Program-made: the position numbers and the translations under genes
In this document: one piece after another, positions 25,681 through 35,200 of the stretch
Position numbering within the stretch: the first letter of the stretch is position 1
Layout: every line of letters starts with the position of its first letter
Source of the DNA: an uncultured Chromatium sp.
GTDB taxonomy: Bacteria > Pseudomonadota > Gammaproteobacteria > Chromatiales > Chromatiaceae
Length of the DNA stretch: 40,682 nt
NCBI GenBank assembly: GCA_903897335.1
Contig: CAIUAY010000213.1
Span: 1 to 40,682 of the forward strand
Direction: 5' to 3'
Notes under the pieces: model-generated
Told to the model about the DNA's origin: nothing
Databases searched by the model: none
Seen by the model: the letters and a program-made list of their open reading frames with translations, nothing else

Positions 25681-26861
25681 TGGCAGGATGGACGGTAAAG
25701 ACAATCGGCGAAGCGATTGAGAAAACCGAAACGGTTAATCCAACACATCAGCCAGAAAAACGCTTTATTTATATCGACGTTTCGAGTGTTTCTAATGAAA
25801 CATTCAAAATTACACAAACCAGCGAAATTCTCGGAGCAGATGCGCCAAGTCGGGCAAGGCGACAGATCAGAACCAATGATGTGATTTTTGCCACGATTAG
25901 ACCAACATTAAAACGCATTGCTTTCGTTACAGAAGAATATGACAATCAGGTTTGCAGTACGGGGTATATCGTTCTTCGCGCTAAACCTGAAGTCTTGCCA
26001 CAGTATTTATTTTATTACCTGTTTTCCGCTGATTTTCTTCAGGCAATGGAAACGCTTCAAGCGGGTGCCAGCTATCCTGCGGTAACTGACGTGCAGGTCA
26101 AACAGCAACCCTTTCCAATCCCGCCGCTCGACGAACAAAAGCGCATCGTTGCGATTCTGGATGATGCCTTTGAAGGGCTGAACCGCGCCCGCGAGAATAC
26201 GCAAGCCAATTTGAATGATGCGAGGGAGTTGTTTGTCAGTTTTCTTGCTGATGAATTTCAAACTCTTACATCAAGTTATCCGCTTCAGCCAATAGGTGAT
26301 GTCGCCGATTACTGTCTTGGAAAGATGCTGGATAAAAACAAAAACCAAGGTTCTCCGCGTCGGTATCTCAGAAATCTAAATGTTCGCTGGTTCTCGGTCG
26401 ATACAAGTGATGTCTTGGAAATGCGAATCGAGGAACGTGAAAAAGAACGCTATTCGGTATTGCGTGGCGATTTGCTCATTTGTGAAGGTGGTTATCCGGG
26501 ACGTGCAGCGATTTGGGAGAGTGATGATCCTATATTTTTTCAAAAGGCACTTCATCGCGTGAGATTTGCAAACCCATTTCATAATCAGTTGCTTATGTAT
26601 TATCTCTTTTTGATGGATGCGTCGGGAAAACTGAGGGAGTATTTCTCTGGCGCTGGAATACAGCATTTCACAGGTCAAGCTCTTTCTCGTTTCCGCTTAC
26701 CGATGCCACCGGCTGACGTGATCAATGTTTCTGTCGGTCGCATGTCCGAAATGCGCTTAACGGTTCGCACATTGGAAACCCGATATGAAAAAAATCTGCA
26801 AATGCTCGACACCCTCCGCCAATCACTCCTGCAAAAAGCCTTTTCCGGCGAATTGACCTGA
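25680..26861 (+). CDS. hsdS: Type I restriction-modification specificity subunit HsdS, 393 aa
   Basis: DNA-recognition subunit with two target-recognition domains. TRD1 is about residues 1-145, followed by the central conserved region PIPPLDEQKRIVAILDDAFE with a helix. TRD2 is about 200-350, and the distal conserved helix includes TLRQSLLQKAFSGELT. Its base composition is clearly more AT-rich than the flanking genes, especially in both TRDs, as expected for domains exchanged by transfer. I chose ATG 25680, in the TAATG overlap with the hsdM-tail remnant. TTG 25665 is in frame but lies in the remnant. The recognition sequence cannot be deduced. Confidence 0.93.
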   Translation: MAGWTVKTIGEAIEKTETVNPTHQPEKRFIYIDVSSVSNETFKITQTSEILGADAPSRARRQIRTNDVIFATIRPTLKRIAFVTEEYDNQVCSTGYIVLRAKPEVLPQYLFYYLFSADFLQAMETLQAGASYPAVTDVQVKQQPFPIPPLDEQKRIVAILDDAFEGLNRARENTQANLNDARELFVSFLADEFQTLTSSYPLQPIGDVADYCLGKMLDKNKNQGSPRRYLRNLNVRWFSVDTSDVLEMRIEEREKERYSVLRGDLLICEGGYPGRAAIWESDDPIFFQKALHRVRFANPFHNQLLMYYLFLMDASGKLREYFSGAGIQHFTGQALSRFRLPMPPADVINVSVGRMSEMRLTVRTLETRYEKNLQMLDTLRQSLLQKAFSGELT

Positions 26862-26874
26862 GTTCATTCGCGTC

Positions 26875-29196
26875 ATGTTCCAGAACGAAACCGAAGCCGA
26901 CACCCGCGCCAATCGCATTGATCCTGTGCTGTGCGCGGCGGGCTGGGGAATCGTGGATGGATCGCGCATCCGCCGTGAACTGATCTGTCCCGGTCGCATC
27001 CTGCCGGGCGGTCAGCGCGGGTCGCGTCTTGCCGCTGATTACGTCCTGATCTACCGTGATCAAAAGCTGGCCGTGGTCGAGGCCAAGCGGGCGGGGTTGC
27101 ACCACAGCGCTGGGCTGGCGCAGGCCAAGGACTATGCTGGACGGCTTGGGACACGTTTCGCCTATGCCACCAATGGGCGCGGCTGGCATGAGGTGGACAT
27201 GGCGAGCGGCGTCGAGGGCGAGGTCATGCCCTTTCCCTCGCCGGATGCACTCTGGGCGCGGTGTTTCTCCGATCAAAACCGCTGGCGCGAGCGTTTCGGC
27301 GCGGTGCCTTTCGAGACGGCGGGCGGCAAATGGGAGCCGCGTTATTACCAGCACCGCGCCATCAACGCCGTGCTGGAGGCCATCGGGCGCGGCGACCGGC
27401 GTCTGCTGCTGACACTTGCCACCGGTACCGGCAAGACCTCGATTGCCTTTCAGATCGCTTGGAAGCTCTTTCACGCCCGCTGGAATCTTGCGGATGAACC
27501 CACGCGCCGCCCGCGCATCCTGTTCCTGGCGGATCGCAACATTCTTGCCGATCAAGCCTATAACGCCTTTGCCGCCTTCGATGCGTACGCCGTGACCCGC
27601 ATCGACCCCGATAGTCTCCGCAAAACAGGCCGGGTGCCAAAAAACGCCAGTGTCTTTTTCACGATCTTTCAAACCTTCATGACCGGCAGCGGCGAGCCGT
27701 GCTTTCAGGGTTATCGACCTGATTTCTTCGATGTTGTCATCGTCGATGAGTGCCATCGTGGCGGCGCGAACGATGAAAGCCAGTGGCGGGTGATCCTCGA
27801 TCATTTCGCCCCCGCTGCGCAGCTTGGACTGACCGCGACCCCAAAGCGCCAGCACAACGCTGACACCTACGCTTATTTCGGTGAACCGGTTGACAGCTAC
27901 GCCCTGCGCGACGGCATCGCAGACGGCTATCTCACGCCGTTCAAGGTGCGTCAGATGGTCAGCACCATCGACGACTATGTGTGGGATAAGCGTGACGACG
28001 TGCTAACGGGCGCCATCGACGCCGACCGGCGTTACACCGAGGCCGATTTCAATACCCGGATTGTCATTGAGGAGCGCGAAAAAAGCCGCGTGGCCGAGTT
28101 CATGCGCCAGATCGACCCGCGTCAAAAAACCCTGGTGTTCTGCGCCAGTCAGGATCACGCCTTGCGGGTGCGCGATCACATCAACCAGCTCAAAACCGAC
28201 CCGAATCCAAACTACTGTCAGCGCGTCACGGCGGATGACGGCAAGCTCGGCGAGCAGTCTCTGCGCGATTTTCAGGACAACGACAAGACTATCCCGACCA
28301 TCCTCACCACGTCGCACAAACTCTCGACCGGGGTCGATGCCCGCAACGTGCGCCATATCGTACTGATGCGCCCAATCCGCTCGATGATCGAGTTCAAGCA
28401 GATCATCGGACGCGGAACGCGGATCTATGACGGCAAGGATTGCTTCACCATCTGGGATTTCGTGAAAGCGCACGAGAATTTTAACGATCCGGAATGGGAT
28501 GGCGAGCCACTGCCGCCAGAAGGAGACAGCGGTTCGCGGCAAGCGAACGACGGGGCAGCGGTTGGCGATGAGGCCGGAATCTATGGCGCGACCGGGAGCG
28601 GCGCGGAGAGCCATCCGCAGCGGGTGGAGGTCAGGCTTGCCGATGGCAGGGCGCGTCAGATCATGTATCTGGCGACGACGACCTACTGGAGTCCCGACGG
28701 CAAGCCGATTTCGGCGACTGAGTTTCTGCGCCGTCTGTTTGGGGATCTGTCGGGGCTGATTGCCGACGAGGATCAACTTCGCATGACCTGGAGCGACGCC
28801 GACGCCCGCGAGCGTTTTCTGATCCAGCTTGCCGAACGCGGCTATGACCGGGAGCGGCTCGCTGATCTCCGTCGCCTGGTCGATGCGCCGGATAGCGACC
28901 TCTACGACGTGCTTGCCCATGTGCTGTTCACCACGCCCGCGCTCACGCGCCACGACCGCGCCGAACGGGTGCGCCAGACGGGGCTGAACGGGTTCGATGA
29001 CGATCTACGCGAGGTGCTGCTGAGTCTCCTCAACGCTTACGAGACCAGCGGCGAAGCCGAACTGACGACCCAAAAGCTGAGTCAGTTGCTGGTGGCGCGT
29101 TACGGCAGCGTTAGCGAAAGCAAATCCAGGCTGGGGGAACTGTCGCAGGTACGGAACGGATTTCAGCGAATGCAAGCGGCGCTGTATGCGTCCTGA
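26875..29196 (+). CDS. hsdR: Type I restriction enzyme endonuclease/translocase HsdR, 773 aa
   Basis: Cleaves unmethylated DNA after ATP-driven translocation. The N-terminal nuclease has Asp55 and Glu69-x-Lys71 (ADYVLIY, VVEAKRAG). The helicase has Walker A ATGTGKT (182-188), the DECH box (291-294), LTATPKR (319-325), and motif VI IIGRGTRIYDG. A Gly/Ser-rich linker at about 545-580 precedes the C-terminal assembly domain. The length suits the shorter HsdR families (EcoAI-like) rather than the about 1,030-1,170-residue EcoR124I or EcoKI subunits. It starts 13 bp after hsdS. All motifs are intact, so the system is potentially active. Confidence 0.95.
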   Translation: MFQNETEADTRANRIDPVLCAAGWGIVDGSRIRRELICPGRILPGGQRGSRLAADYVLIYRDQKLAVVEAKRAGLHHSAGLAQAKDYAGRLGTRFAYATNGRGWHEVDMASGVEGEVMPFPSPDALWARCFSDQNRWRERFGAVPFETAGGKWEPRYYQHRAINAVLEAIGRGDRRLLLTLATGTGKTSIAFQIAWKLFHARWNLADEPTRRPRILFLADRNILADQAYNAFAAFDAYAVTRIDPDSLRKTGRVPKNASVFFTIFQTFMTGSGEPCFQGYRPDFFDVVIVDECHRGGANDESQWRVILDHFAPAAQLGLTATPKRQHNADTYAYFGEPVDSYALRDGIADGYLTPFKVRQMVSTIDDYVWDKRDDVLTGAIDADRRYTEADFNTRIVIEEREKSRVAEFMRQIDPRQKTLVFCASQDHALRVRDHINQLKTDPNPNYCQRVTADDGKLGEQSLRDFQDNDKTIPTILTTSHKLSTGVDARNVRHIVLMRPIRSMIEFKQIIGRGTRIYDGKDCFTIWDFVKAHENFNDPEWDGEPLPPEGDSGSRQANDGAAVGDEAGIYGATGSGAESHPQRVEVRLADGRARQIMYLATTTYWSPDGKPISATEFLRRLFGDLSGLIADEDQLRMTWSDADARERFLIQLAERGYDRERLADLRRLVDAPDSDLYDVLAHVLFTTPALTRHDRAERVRQTGLNGFDDDLREVLLSLLNAYETSGEAELTTQKLSQLLVARYGSVSESKSRLGELSQVRNGFQRMQAALYAS

Positions 29197-29206
29197 TCAA
29201 TCAGGA
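29191..29206. other. Short hairpin between convergent hsdR and ilvA
   Basis: TCCTGA (29191-29196), loop TCAA, TCAGGA (29201-29206) overlaps the hsdR stop. It lies in the 19-bp gap between two converging genes and could end transcripts from either side, but there is no T-run. Confidence 0.35.
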
Positions 29207-29215
29207 CTTGAACCA

Positions 29216-30742
29216 TCAGTCTAAACCGCCGCCAACAAACAGCCGGTAGGCTGGATTTGCCGATTCGTCCCAGTAGCTGTAACCCAGCGCATCGAGCGAT
29301 TGCCGGAAGTCGGCGCGGTCGGCGTCGGGGATCTGCGCACCCATCAGCACCCGGCCATAGGCCGCGCCGTGATTGCGATAGTGAAAGAGACTGATGTTCC
29401 AGCGTTTGCCGAGTGCGTTCAGAAAGTCGAGCAGAGCACCGGGACGCTCAGGGAACTCGAAACGCACCAGGGTTTCCAATTCGATTCCGGGAGCGTGACC
29501 GCCAACCATAAACCGGATGTGCTGCTTGGCGGTCTCGTTGTCGGTCATGTCGAGTACCTTGAAGTCTTTTTCAGTGAGCCGGGCGATCAGTTCGGCGCGT
29601 TCTTCGTCGCCGCGACTCAGTTCGACGCCGACAAACACCTGGGCGCACTGATGATCGGCATAGCGATAGTTGAACTCGGTGATCTGGCGTTTGCCAAGCG
29701 TGCGGCAGAACGCCAGAAAACTCCCTGGACGCTCCGGGATCTCAACCGCCAGCAAGGCTTCACGGTGTTCACCGAGTTCGGCGCGTTCAGCGACATGCCG
29801 CAGCCGGTCGAAATTAATGTTGGCGCCACTCTCGATAGCGACCAGGTGGGCATCACGGATGCCGGTCATTTCCACCCAGCGTTTCAGACCGGCAACGGCC
29901 AGCGCCCCGGCAGGTTCGGCAATGCCACGGGTGTCATCGAAGATGTCTTTAATCGCGGCGCAGATTTCATCGGTGCTGACCAGCACCACCTCATCGACCC
30001 GCTCGCGGGCAACCCGGAAGGTTTCCATGCCGATGAGCTTGACCGCGACGCCATCAGCAAACAGACCCACCCGTGGCAGGGTCACGCGCCGACCGACGGC
30101 CAGAGCCGCATGTAATGTCGGCGCTTCAGCGGGTTCGACGCCGATGATCCGCACCTCGGGATGCAGCCATTTGACATAGGCGGCGATTCCGGCAATCAGC
30201 CCGCCACCGCCAACGGGCACGAAAATGGCGTGAGGTGGTTCGGGATGCTGGCGCAGGATCTCCATGCCGATGGTGCCCTGACCGGCGATCACATCCGGGT
30301 CATCGAACGGGTGAATGAAGGTCAGACCCTTCTCGGCGACCAGTTCCATCGCATGAGCGTAGGCGTCGTCATAGGAATCGCCATGCAGCACCACTTTGCC
30401 GCCATGCGCCCGTACTGAGCGCACCTTGATTGCCGGCGTGGTGCGCGGCATCACGATCAGCGCCGCAATCCCCAGGCGTTTGGCGCCCAGCGCGACCCCT
30501 TGGGCATGATTGCCCGCGCTGGCCGCGATCACGCCGCGTGAACGTGATTCAGCATCCAGATGACGCAGTTTGTTATAGGCGCCGCGCAGTTTGAACGAGA
30601 ACACCGGTTGCAGGTCTTCGCGTTTCAGGAAGACCTCGTTGCCCATTCGGGTCGAGAGCTGCGGGGCACGGGTCAGCGGCGTTTCGATGGCGACATCATA
30701 GACATGCGCTTTGAGAATCCGCTCAATATAGGAATCAGGCAT
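29216..30742 (-). CDS. ilvA: Threonine ammonia-lyase (threonine dehydratase), biosynthetic, 508 aa
   Basis: PLP enzyme that deaminates threonine to 2-oxobutanoate, the first step to isoleucine. The N-terminal catalytic domain (about 1-320) has PLP Lys51 in FSFKLRGAYNK, ASAGNHAQGVA, and the phosphate-binding PVGGGGLIAG. Two ACT-like regulatory repeats follow (about 330-420 and 425-508: RPGSFLAFCRTLG and RPGALLDFLNALG), so feedback inhibition by isoleucine is expected. I chose the ATG at 30742 (MPDSYIERIL), which aligns with Pseudomonas IlvA; an ATG 48 bp upstream is possible but not conserved. It is a lone gene, convergent with hsdR. Confidence 0.96.
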   Translation of the reverse strand: MPDSYIERILKAHVYDVAIETPLTRAPQLSTRMGNEVFLKREDLQPVFSFKLRGAYNKLRHLDAESRSRGVIAASAGNHAQGVALGAKRLGIAALIVMPRTTPAIKVRSVRAHGGKVVLHGDSYDDAYAHAMELVAEKGLTFIHPFDDPDVIAGQGTIGMEILRQHPEPPHAIFVPVGGGGLIAGIAAYVKWLHPEVRIIGVEPAEAPTLHAALAVGRRVTLPRVGLFADGVAVKLIGMETFRVARERVDEVVLVSTDEICAAIKDIFDDTRGIAEPAGALAVAGLKRWVEMTGIRDAHLVAIESGANINFDRLRHVAERAELGEHREALLAVEIPERPGSFLAFCRTLGKRQITEFNYRYADHQCAQVFVGVELSRGDEERAELIARLTEKDFKVLDMTDNETAKQHIRFMVGGHAPGIELETLVRFEFPERPGALLDFLNALGKRWNISLFHYRNHGAAYGRVLMGAQIPDADRADFRQSLDALGYSYWDESANPAYRLFVGGGLD

Positions 30743-30918
30743 TAGAGAGCTCTGGAACTGATCAAGAGCGTCATATCTTATACTGATCATCTGGCGCCTG
30801 ACCGATGTCGATGGCCGACTTGCAACACGAAAGTTGTCAGGCCGGATTGGCGGGCGGTGCGTATTTTCCTTAACACGCAGTTTCAGTAAGGGTTAAGATC
30901 AATATGCTTGACATCACC

Positions 30919-30945
30919 GATTGTTCCGTTCGCGTTGGAACGATC
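30919..30945. promoter_or_regulatory. Possible operator upstream of the 197-aa membrane protein gene
   Basis: GATTGTTCC (30919-30927) and GGAACGATC (30937-30945) form an inverted repeat with one mismatch across 9 nt, about 45 bp upstream of the GTG start. A TTGACA (30908-30913) just upstream could be a -35. No clear -10 was found. Confidence 0.35.
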
Positions 30946-30989
30946 ATCACTATTCAACTCAAAAGATCTGTTTTCAGGAGGGGTTTATC

Positions 30990-31583
30990 GTGTCTACGAA
31001 GAAACAAGGCTCGCTGACGATGGCGCTGCTGCCATCCATCATTCTGTATGTCTGCGCGATCGTGCTCGTCTTACTCACTCGTGAGAGTCTTGGCGGCATG
31101 GTTCATTATTGGGAAACCTTTGTCGCGCTGGTCGCCGTCATCTCGCTGCTGTCCGGTTGGGGACAGACGTATGCCGCTAACCGCTCGTATCTCATGTACC
31201 TGGTCAAACAGATCATCCATTGGGGTTCGCTGCTGACTGTGCTGTGGCTGTTCCAGACCTATGGCATCAGCACGACCCTGGGCGATGCGAAATATACTCT
31301 GGCACTGCTCGCGCTACTGAGCATGACAGCCGTTCTCGCTGGTCTTTACATCGACTTCAAGGCGATCTTCTTCGGTGTCTTCATCGGCATCTGCACGTAT
31401 CTGCTGGCCGCGCCAGCGAATATCGCTATTCTGAAGCCAATTGGAGACAGGTTACATATCGCTGACGCAACAACCAAACCGCTGACGATGATCATCGTCA
31501 TGGGGCTGATCGCCTTCGTCGCTAGCGCACTGGTTCTGATCAGTCTGCGTGGTTCCATCATGGCTAAGCGCAACCGCGCCTAA
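30990..31583 (+). CDS. Hypothetical integral membrane protein, 197 aa
   Basis: I do not recognise the family. About five hydrophobic helices are visible: around residues 10-30 (LPSIILYVCAIVLVLLT), 38-57 (FVALVAVISLLSGW), 70-90, 105-150 (probably two; LALLALLSMTAVLAGLYI and IFFGVFIGICTYLLAAP) and 168-188. The ends are polar; the C-terminus is SIMAKRNRA. The GTG start at 30990 is well supported by AGGAGGGG (30976-30983); the frame is open a further 69 bp but lacks a ribosome site. It is followed on the same strand by a thioesterase gene 114 bp away. Confidence 0.8.
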   Translation: MSTKKQGSLTMALLPSIILYVCAIVLVLLTRESLGGMVHYWETFVALVAVISLLSGWGQTYAANRSYLMYLVKQIIHWGSLLTVLWLFQTYGISTTLGDAKYTLALLALLSMTAVLAGLYIDFKAIFFGVFIGICTYLLAAPANIAILKPIGDRLHIADATTKPLTMIIVMGLIAFVASALVLISLRGSIMAKRNRA

Positions 31584-31697
31584 TCGTCCCCCGGTCGCCC
31601 GCCTGACGTGTGCCAGCAGGCACGCAGGGCGTGGCGACCCAAATATCTGACAAGAACCCGGATGCTACAAAATCATGCACCATGTCCGGCCAACCAG

Positions 31698-32132
31698 ATG
31701 TCAGACGCTACCTTCACGCACTGGTTGACAATCCCCCTTTACGATACTGACGCAGCCGGACGGCTCTTTTTCGGGCATCTGTTCCGTCATGCCCACGATG
31801 CCTTCGAATCATTCATGGCAATGCTTGGCTTGCCGCTGGATCAATTGATCCGTGATGGGCAGATCTTGCTGCCGCTGATTCATGCCGAAGCCGACTATCA
31901 CCAGCCGCTGTGTCATGGCGATGTCGTCCAGGTGCAGGTGATGGTGCTGGAGCTGCGTCGGCGATCCTTTGCCATGGGCTATCGCTTCCTGAATGAGCGA
32001 GGAGAGCGCGCCGCGAGCGCCCGCACGGTGCATGTGCAGGTCAGCGCGGACGGGACAGCGGATGTTGAATTAGCCGCATCACTGCGGGCGGCGCTAACCG
32101 CCTGTTTGGCATCGCAGCAACAGACAGGTTGA
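31698..32132 (+). CDS. Hotdog-fold acyl-CoA thioesterase, 144 aa
   Basis: 4HBT/YbgC-like thioesterase. The catalytic region LYDTDAAGRLFFGHLFRHAH (about 12-31) has the Asp of the 4-hydroxybenzoyl-CoA thioesterase group, followed by AFESFMAMLG, the HAEADYHQPLCHGDVVQVQV strands, and LRRRSFAMGYRFL. The length is usual. Candidate roles are hydrolysis of 1,4-dihydroxy-2-naphthoyl-CoA or short aromatic/acyl-CoA; context does not decide. ATG 31698 is taken because conservation starts there; an in-frame ATG at 31662 is an alternative. No strong ribosome site precedes either. Confidence 0.82.
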   Translation: MSDATFTHWLTIPLYDTDAAGRLFFGHLFRHAHDAFESFMAMLGLPLDQLIRDGQILLPLIHAEADYHQPLCHGDVVQVQVMVLELRRRSFAMGYRFLNERGERAASARTVHVQVSADGTADVELAASLRAALTACLASQQQTG

Positions 32133-32276
32133 GCGATAGCACGTCAGTGCTGATCCGCCAGACATGACGCGGCGATTATCTGCTCCAGCAATCCGCGACG
32201 CCCAAGGTCGCGCCACTGAGATTTTTCTGTCCGAATTGAGTAGCGCCCCATCCTAATTGACCCGCTCCAGTCGATT

Positions 32277-35200
32277 TCATTGCAGAATTTCGCGCCAATT
32301 GAGACGGGCAGGGCTGCTGCTGCCACCCCCGCCACCCCCGAAATTGATCGAGACGGTACTCAGATTGCCAGATGTCAGTGACGAAACGCCAACGCCAATG
32401 TTGGTGCTCTCATTCGGATTCTGAATCAGGGTTGTTCCACCCAAGGCGGCACCAACTTTGTAGCCTCCAACCAGTGCGTCGCTATCATTAATGGTTCCGT
32501 TGCCATTGGTGTCGAAGATGCGGCGCGTGCTGACGACGCCTCCGGTCAGATAGTCCAGTGACATCAGCCAGCCCGTTCCGCCCGCGTCGCATGGCTGATC
32601 CGAGGGAATCAATGTATTGAAGTAGATTGTCTGATTGATGAGTTGAGGGATACCGGTCACACGTTCCGCGATTTGGGTTTGCATCTGTGCGGTCGTCAGC
32701 GTTGGACAGCCCGTGACGGAGGCATCCACGCCATTGGCGAGTAAATCGAGGTACCAACCGAGATGCGTGGGCGTACACGTCCCAGAGCAGTTTGCCGCCG
32801 CATCACCGACGTTGATCCGCCAACTGATGGGATTGGTGCTGGGGATGCGGAATTTCCCCGCCGTGCAATTTGAGCCAGTGCACAAGCTCATGGTTTGCTT
32901 GAGCAAATTTTCCTCGCGCGTGCCAGAGATGGCTGCTCCCTTGTCCCAGATGCCATAAAACGTCTGCGTGCCCGAACTCTTATTATCGGTGGACTCAAGG
33001 TATTTACCGGTGCCGAACAGAACCAGTTGGCCACCATTCGGATGGATGGTCACCTCGGGTGGGGAGATGATCGGTTGCGCAACGCCATGACAGTCTTTGG
33101 CCGTAAATAGCGGAGTGCAGGATGTCGTGCAGGGGCTGGAGGAAAAGGCCACCTTCCAGGTAGATGTGCTGCTGGTCACATTGGTATCAGTGGTATTTGG
33201 CCCAACCAGGAATTTCCATAAATTTCCTTTTAAATCGCCTGCGTAAACGGTATCGACATAGCCATCGTCATTGCTATCAAAGGGTACCGGCGTGGAGAGT
33301 CCATTGTCCTTTCCAGCGGGTGCATCGGCGACAATCTTCACGTAGTCACTGGTCGTGGTCGCCCATGTCCCATCTACGCCGTCCTCGATGAAGACCACGT
33401 AGAGCACGGCCTTACCGAGGCTTGCGGCATCCGCGCTATCTCGATAGCCGTTCCCCAGAATAACCGCCCATTTGCCATTGGCCATCTTGACGATCTGTTT
33501 GGCTTGATGCGTCGTGTCGCTTTTCGGAGGCAAATTGTAGGCATAACCCATGTCGGTTTCGTTGAATTCCCAAAGCAGCGTGGCGGCAGCCTGCGCCTCG
33601 GTGAAATTAGATGGATCAGACACGTCCAGCGCATAGTAGCCCTTGCCACCTGCGCCCAGCCCGCCGATCAGAATCGAGCGCCAATCGTTGGTTGTCGACG
33701 AATCGATATCCGCATCGGCGATCATGGGCGAGCCATCGACGAAATAATGGTGATCGGTCTTGTATGCGCGGTCGGTGAGTTTGCTGAGGTTCGGATAGAC
33801 TGCAGTGGGAACATAGGCCAAGACTTCCTGGCCTTTGGTCTTGCTTCCCGTATCGGCATCGAAGCCGTGGAGCATTCCATCGTTGCCGCCCACGTAAACG
33901 ACTGGCTTGCGGCTGTGCTTGGCGCTCTGGAAGGCGCTGTAACCTGGATGGGTGGCATCCGAGTATCCGGCGTTCGGCGCACCGAGATACCAAGGGCTGG
34001 AATTAATGATGTCGCCGAGCTTGAAATGGACGTCGATGTTGTTGTCAGTCTTGATTCGTTCACGGAACTTGCTGGCGACACTGGCGGTCGCCGACCCGGC
34101 AGGGTCGGTACAGGTAAAGGTTCCATTAGCCCCTTCATGCGTGGCATCGCCGCGCAGGTAAGCGACTCGTTCCGGCCCGCAGGTATCCGCAGCACCCGCC
34201 GCATTCTTATCTAAGAGATTCTGCTGCGTTCCCGCTGTCGCGGTCGGTCCGGTCAGATTGTCATAGTCAAATCCGACACCATCGGTCGCACCCTTGGTGA
34301 GGATCACCCGCGAGGCTGGTGTCTGGGCCATCAGCTTCTCGCCGGCATCCCACTCCACGGCACCGATGACGCCATTCGTTCCGATCGAGTACGACAGGAG
34401 TTGTCCGCTCCAGTCCGCGCTGGAAAACCGCGCCTGATAGATGTGGCTGTCGGTCTCCAGATTCGTCGAGTTGGTTGCGATTGAGGCGGCGGAGGCATCC
34501 GGCTGGGATGCCTTGTCAAAAACTGTCGCCAGAGAATCGTAAAGGGTGGCCGGATTGCGCACGTCAAAGAAGTTATCCGGTTCACCGTCCGGTGTCGCTA
34601 AAGCTCGATTGTTATTGTTATAGATATCCCAAGAGGTTGCCGGTGCCCCGTATTTGGCGGCATACCACAGGGGATTTTTTAGCAAACCGGCAGCGGTGCT
34701 GTTTTGAGTGTAGGTCGTTGACTTGGGACAGCCGCAATTCGCGCCATTCGTGGCATTTGTGCCTGGGCAACCCGTGGCGTTGACGATGCCCGTTGGCAGC
34801 TTCGTCACGCCATCTGGACAGGTTGGCCAGCTTGAATAACTTCCGGTTCCGGTGGCAGGACGTGACGAGAATGGTGTTGTTAATAGACTAAAAAAGTCGG
34901 CGTTAGCTCCACCAGTTGCAGTCGGATCGCAGGTCGCGGTTCCAGGAATCTTAATTGGGAAGATGGTTCCTGAACTGGAACCGGCACCTGTCAAGGTATA
35001 ACCCAGTTCCATGCCTGAACCAGTGGCTGACTGCACGGCGGAAACTGTGACTTTGATCTGACCGGCGGAAACGGTGGGCGAACAGGCCGCTGCCACGCAA
35101 TATTGAATGCGGGCGATGGTGTCCATGTCGTAATCGCTGCCGGCTGAGCCATCCTCCCAGGAGACCAGGAAGCTGGCGGCGGTCGCGGAATAACTCTCCA

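Noticed and set aside
26722-27855. Long minus-strand open frame (377 codons) opposite hsdR
   Set aside because: It is antisense to conserved HsdR helicase and nuclease motifs; GC-rich codon structure creates such shadow frames.
28003-28953. Second long minus-strand open frame opposite hsdR
   Set aside because: Also a shadow of the HsdR coding frame; no family features.
31600-31622. GC-rich hairpin after the 197-aa membrane protein gene as a terminator
   Set aside because: The stem is short with a wobble pair and is not followed by T residues.
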